This document shows, piece by piece, positions 4,728 through 5,004 of a stretch of DNA of 5,004 nt (position 1 is its first letter; the number at the start of each line of letters is the position of its first letter). Under the pieces are notes generated by a model that did not search any database, was not told the origin of the DNA, and worked only from the letters and a program-made list of their open reading frames with translations. Source of the DNA: a bacterium (lineage in GTDB: Bacteria; UBA9089; JASEGY01); NCBI GenBank assembly GCA_030019105.1, contig JASEGY010000287.1, positions 1 to 5,004 of the forward strand. The letters run 5' to 3'. The translations under genes were made by a program, and so were the position numbers.

Positions 4728-4964
4728 ATGAAAATGTTAGGTGTAATAATAGTCGCAGTAACCTGTTTAGTTATGATAACCCCTTTGTTTGCTCAGGCCC
4801 AAAGATCGCAGGATACTTTAACCAGTAAGGAGATCATGGAGGAATTTACCCAAATAGAAATTCGGCTGGCACGACTGGAAGGACGACTGGAAGAAGGGCT
4901 GAAGGCTTTAAACAGGAGAATGGATGATCTGAGGAGCGAGTTAAAGGGAGAAAAGTTATGGTAG
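4728..4964 (+). CDS. Small exported coiled-coil protein of unknown function
   Basis: Two in-frame ATGs exist. The site AAGGAGG (4712-4718) is 3 bases from ATG 4722 but 9 bases from ATG 4728, so 4728 is preferred and gives 78 residues. Residues 1-24 form a clear signal sequence: MKMLGVIIVAVTCLVMITPL followed by FAQA, a good AxA cleavage site for signal peptidase I. The mature part is about 54 residues, almost all helical and charged (EEFTQIEIRLARLEGRLEEG, then LNRRMDDLRSELKGE), with leucine/isoleucine heptad spacing as in a coiled coil, so it probably forms oligomers outside the cytoplasmic membrane. The family is not recognised. Its stop overlaps a possible next start (ATGGTAG), hinting at a following partner gene. 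Confidence 0.75.
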   Translation: MKMLGVIIVAVTCLVMITPLFAQAQRSQDTLTSKEIMEEFTQIEIRLARLEGRLEEGLKALNRRMDDLRSELKGEKLW

Positions 4965-5004
4965 AACCCGTTCAGGTTGTCAGGTTCAGAGGTTCAGAGG
5001 TTCA
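4958..5004 (+). CDS. Possible start of an overlapping downstream gene (cut by the edge)
   Basis: ATG 4958 overlaps the stop of the preceding gene by 7 bases and lies 7 bases after GGAG (4947-4950), a layout suited to translational coupling. It reads MVEPVQVVRFRGSEV before the edge. The codons from 4983 are a simple tandem repeat, so this may be chance rather than a gene. Confidence 0.25.
   Translation, partial: MVEPVQVVRFRGSEV
4983..5004. repeat. 8-bp tandem repeat at the right edge
   Basis: GGTTCAGA is repeated at 4983-4990 and 4991-4998 and continues as GGTTCA to the window end. Its full length is unknown. Confidence 0.8.

Overview
The window is an accessory, mobile-DNA-rich stretch of a bacterial chromosome next to a CRISPR-Cas locus. 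It cannot be placed taxonomically from sequence alone. Moderate-to-low GC genes with good Shine-Dalgarno sites (AGGAGG type), a TIGR02710-type CARF protein, a DUF4258/DUF2283 pair and many short palindromic repeats fit an uncultivated or environmental bacterium. The transposase-bearing segment at 3222-4442 is visibly richer in GC than its surroundings and looks foreign.

Layout. Positions 3-560 hold the C-terminal part of a CRISPR-associated CARF/HEPN-like protein (TIGR02710 family), cut by the left edge. A palindromic repeat element (561-702) follows. Next is a two-gene cassette, DUF4258 (720-1139) then DUF2283 (1163 onward), resembling a toxin-antitoxin pair. Each gene is hit by its own miniature inverted-repeat transposable element (MITE), and each MITE has a clean target-site duplication (9 bp and 8 bp). 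Removing the MITEs on paper restores an 86-residue and a 71-residue protein. Positions 1572-2287 contain gene debris and an unusual set of iterated, inverted 23-38 bp repeats. A small CRISPR array (three identical 36-bp repeats, spacers of 37 and 35 bp) lies at 2288-2467. It is followed by an inverted-repeat element (2474-2627) and another MITE with a 7-8 bp target duplication (2646-2813).

Positions 2873-3064 encode the start of an AlbA_2 (Schlafen-like) domain protein, cut off by a 157-bp MITE. From 3065 to 4599 lies a scrambled insertion sequence. The middle of a DDE transposase is on the plus strand, its C-terminal half is on the minus strand, and two near-identical 157-bp MITEs made from the ends of the same element flank the whole. 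The junctions can be explained by MITE insertion into the transposase gene followed by inversion of everything between two right ends. After a short palindromic repeat, the window ends with a small exported coiled-coil protein (4728-4964) and the start of a possible overlapping gene in a simple 8-bp tandem repeat.

The CARF protein and the CRISPR array belong to one defence theme, probably type III, but no other cas gene is in view. I found no convincing new biochemical system. The strongest content is the set of precisely reconstructable MITE insertions and the inverted transposase.
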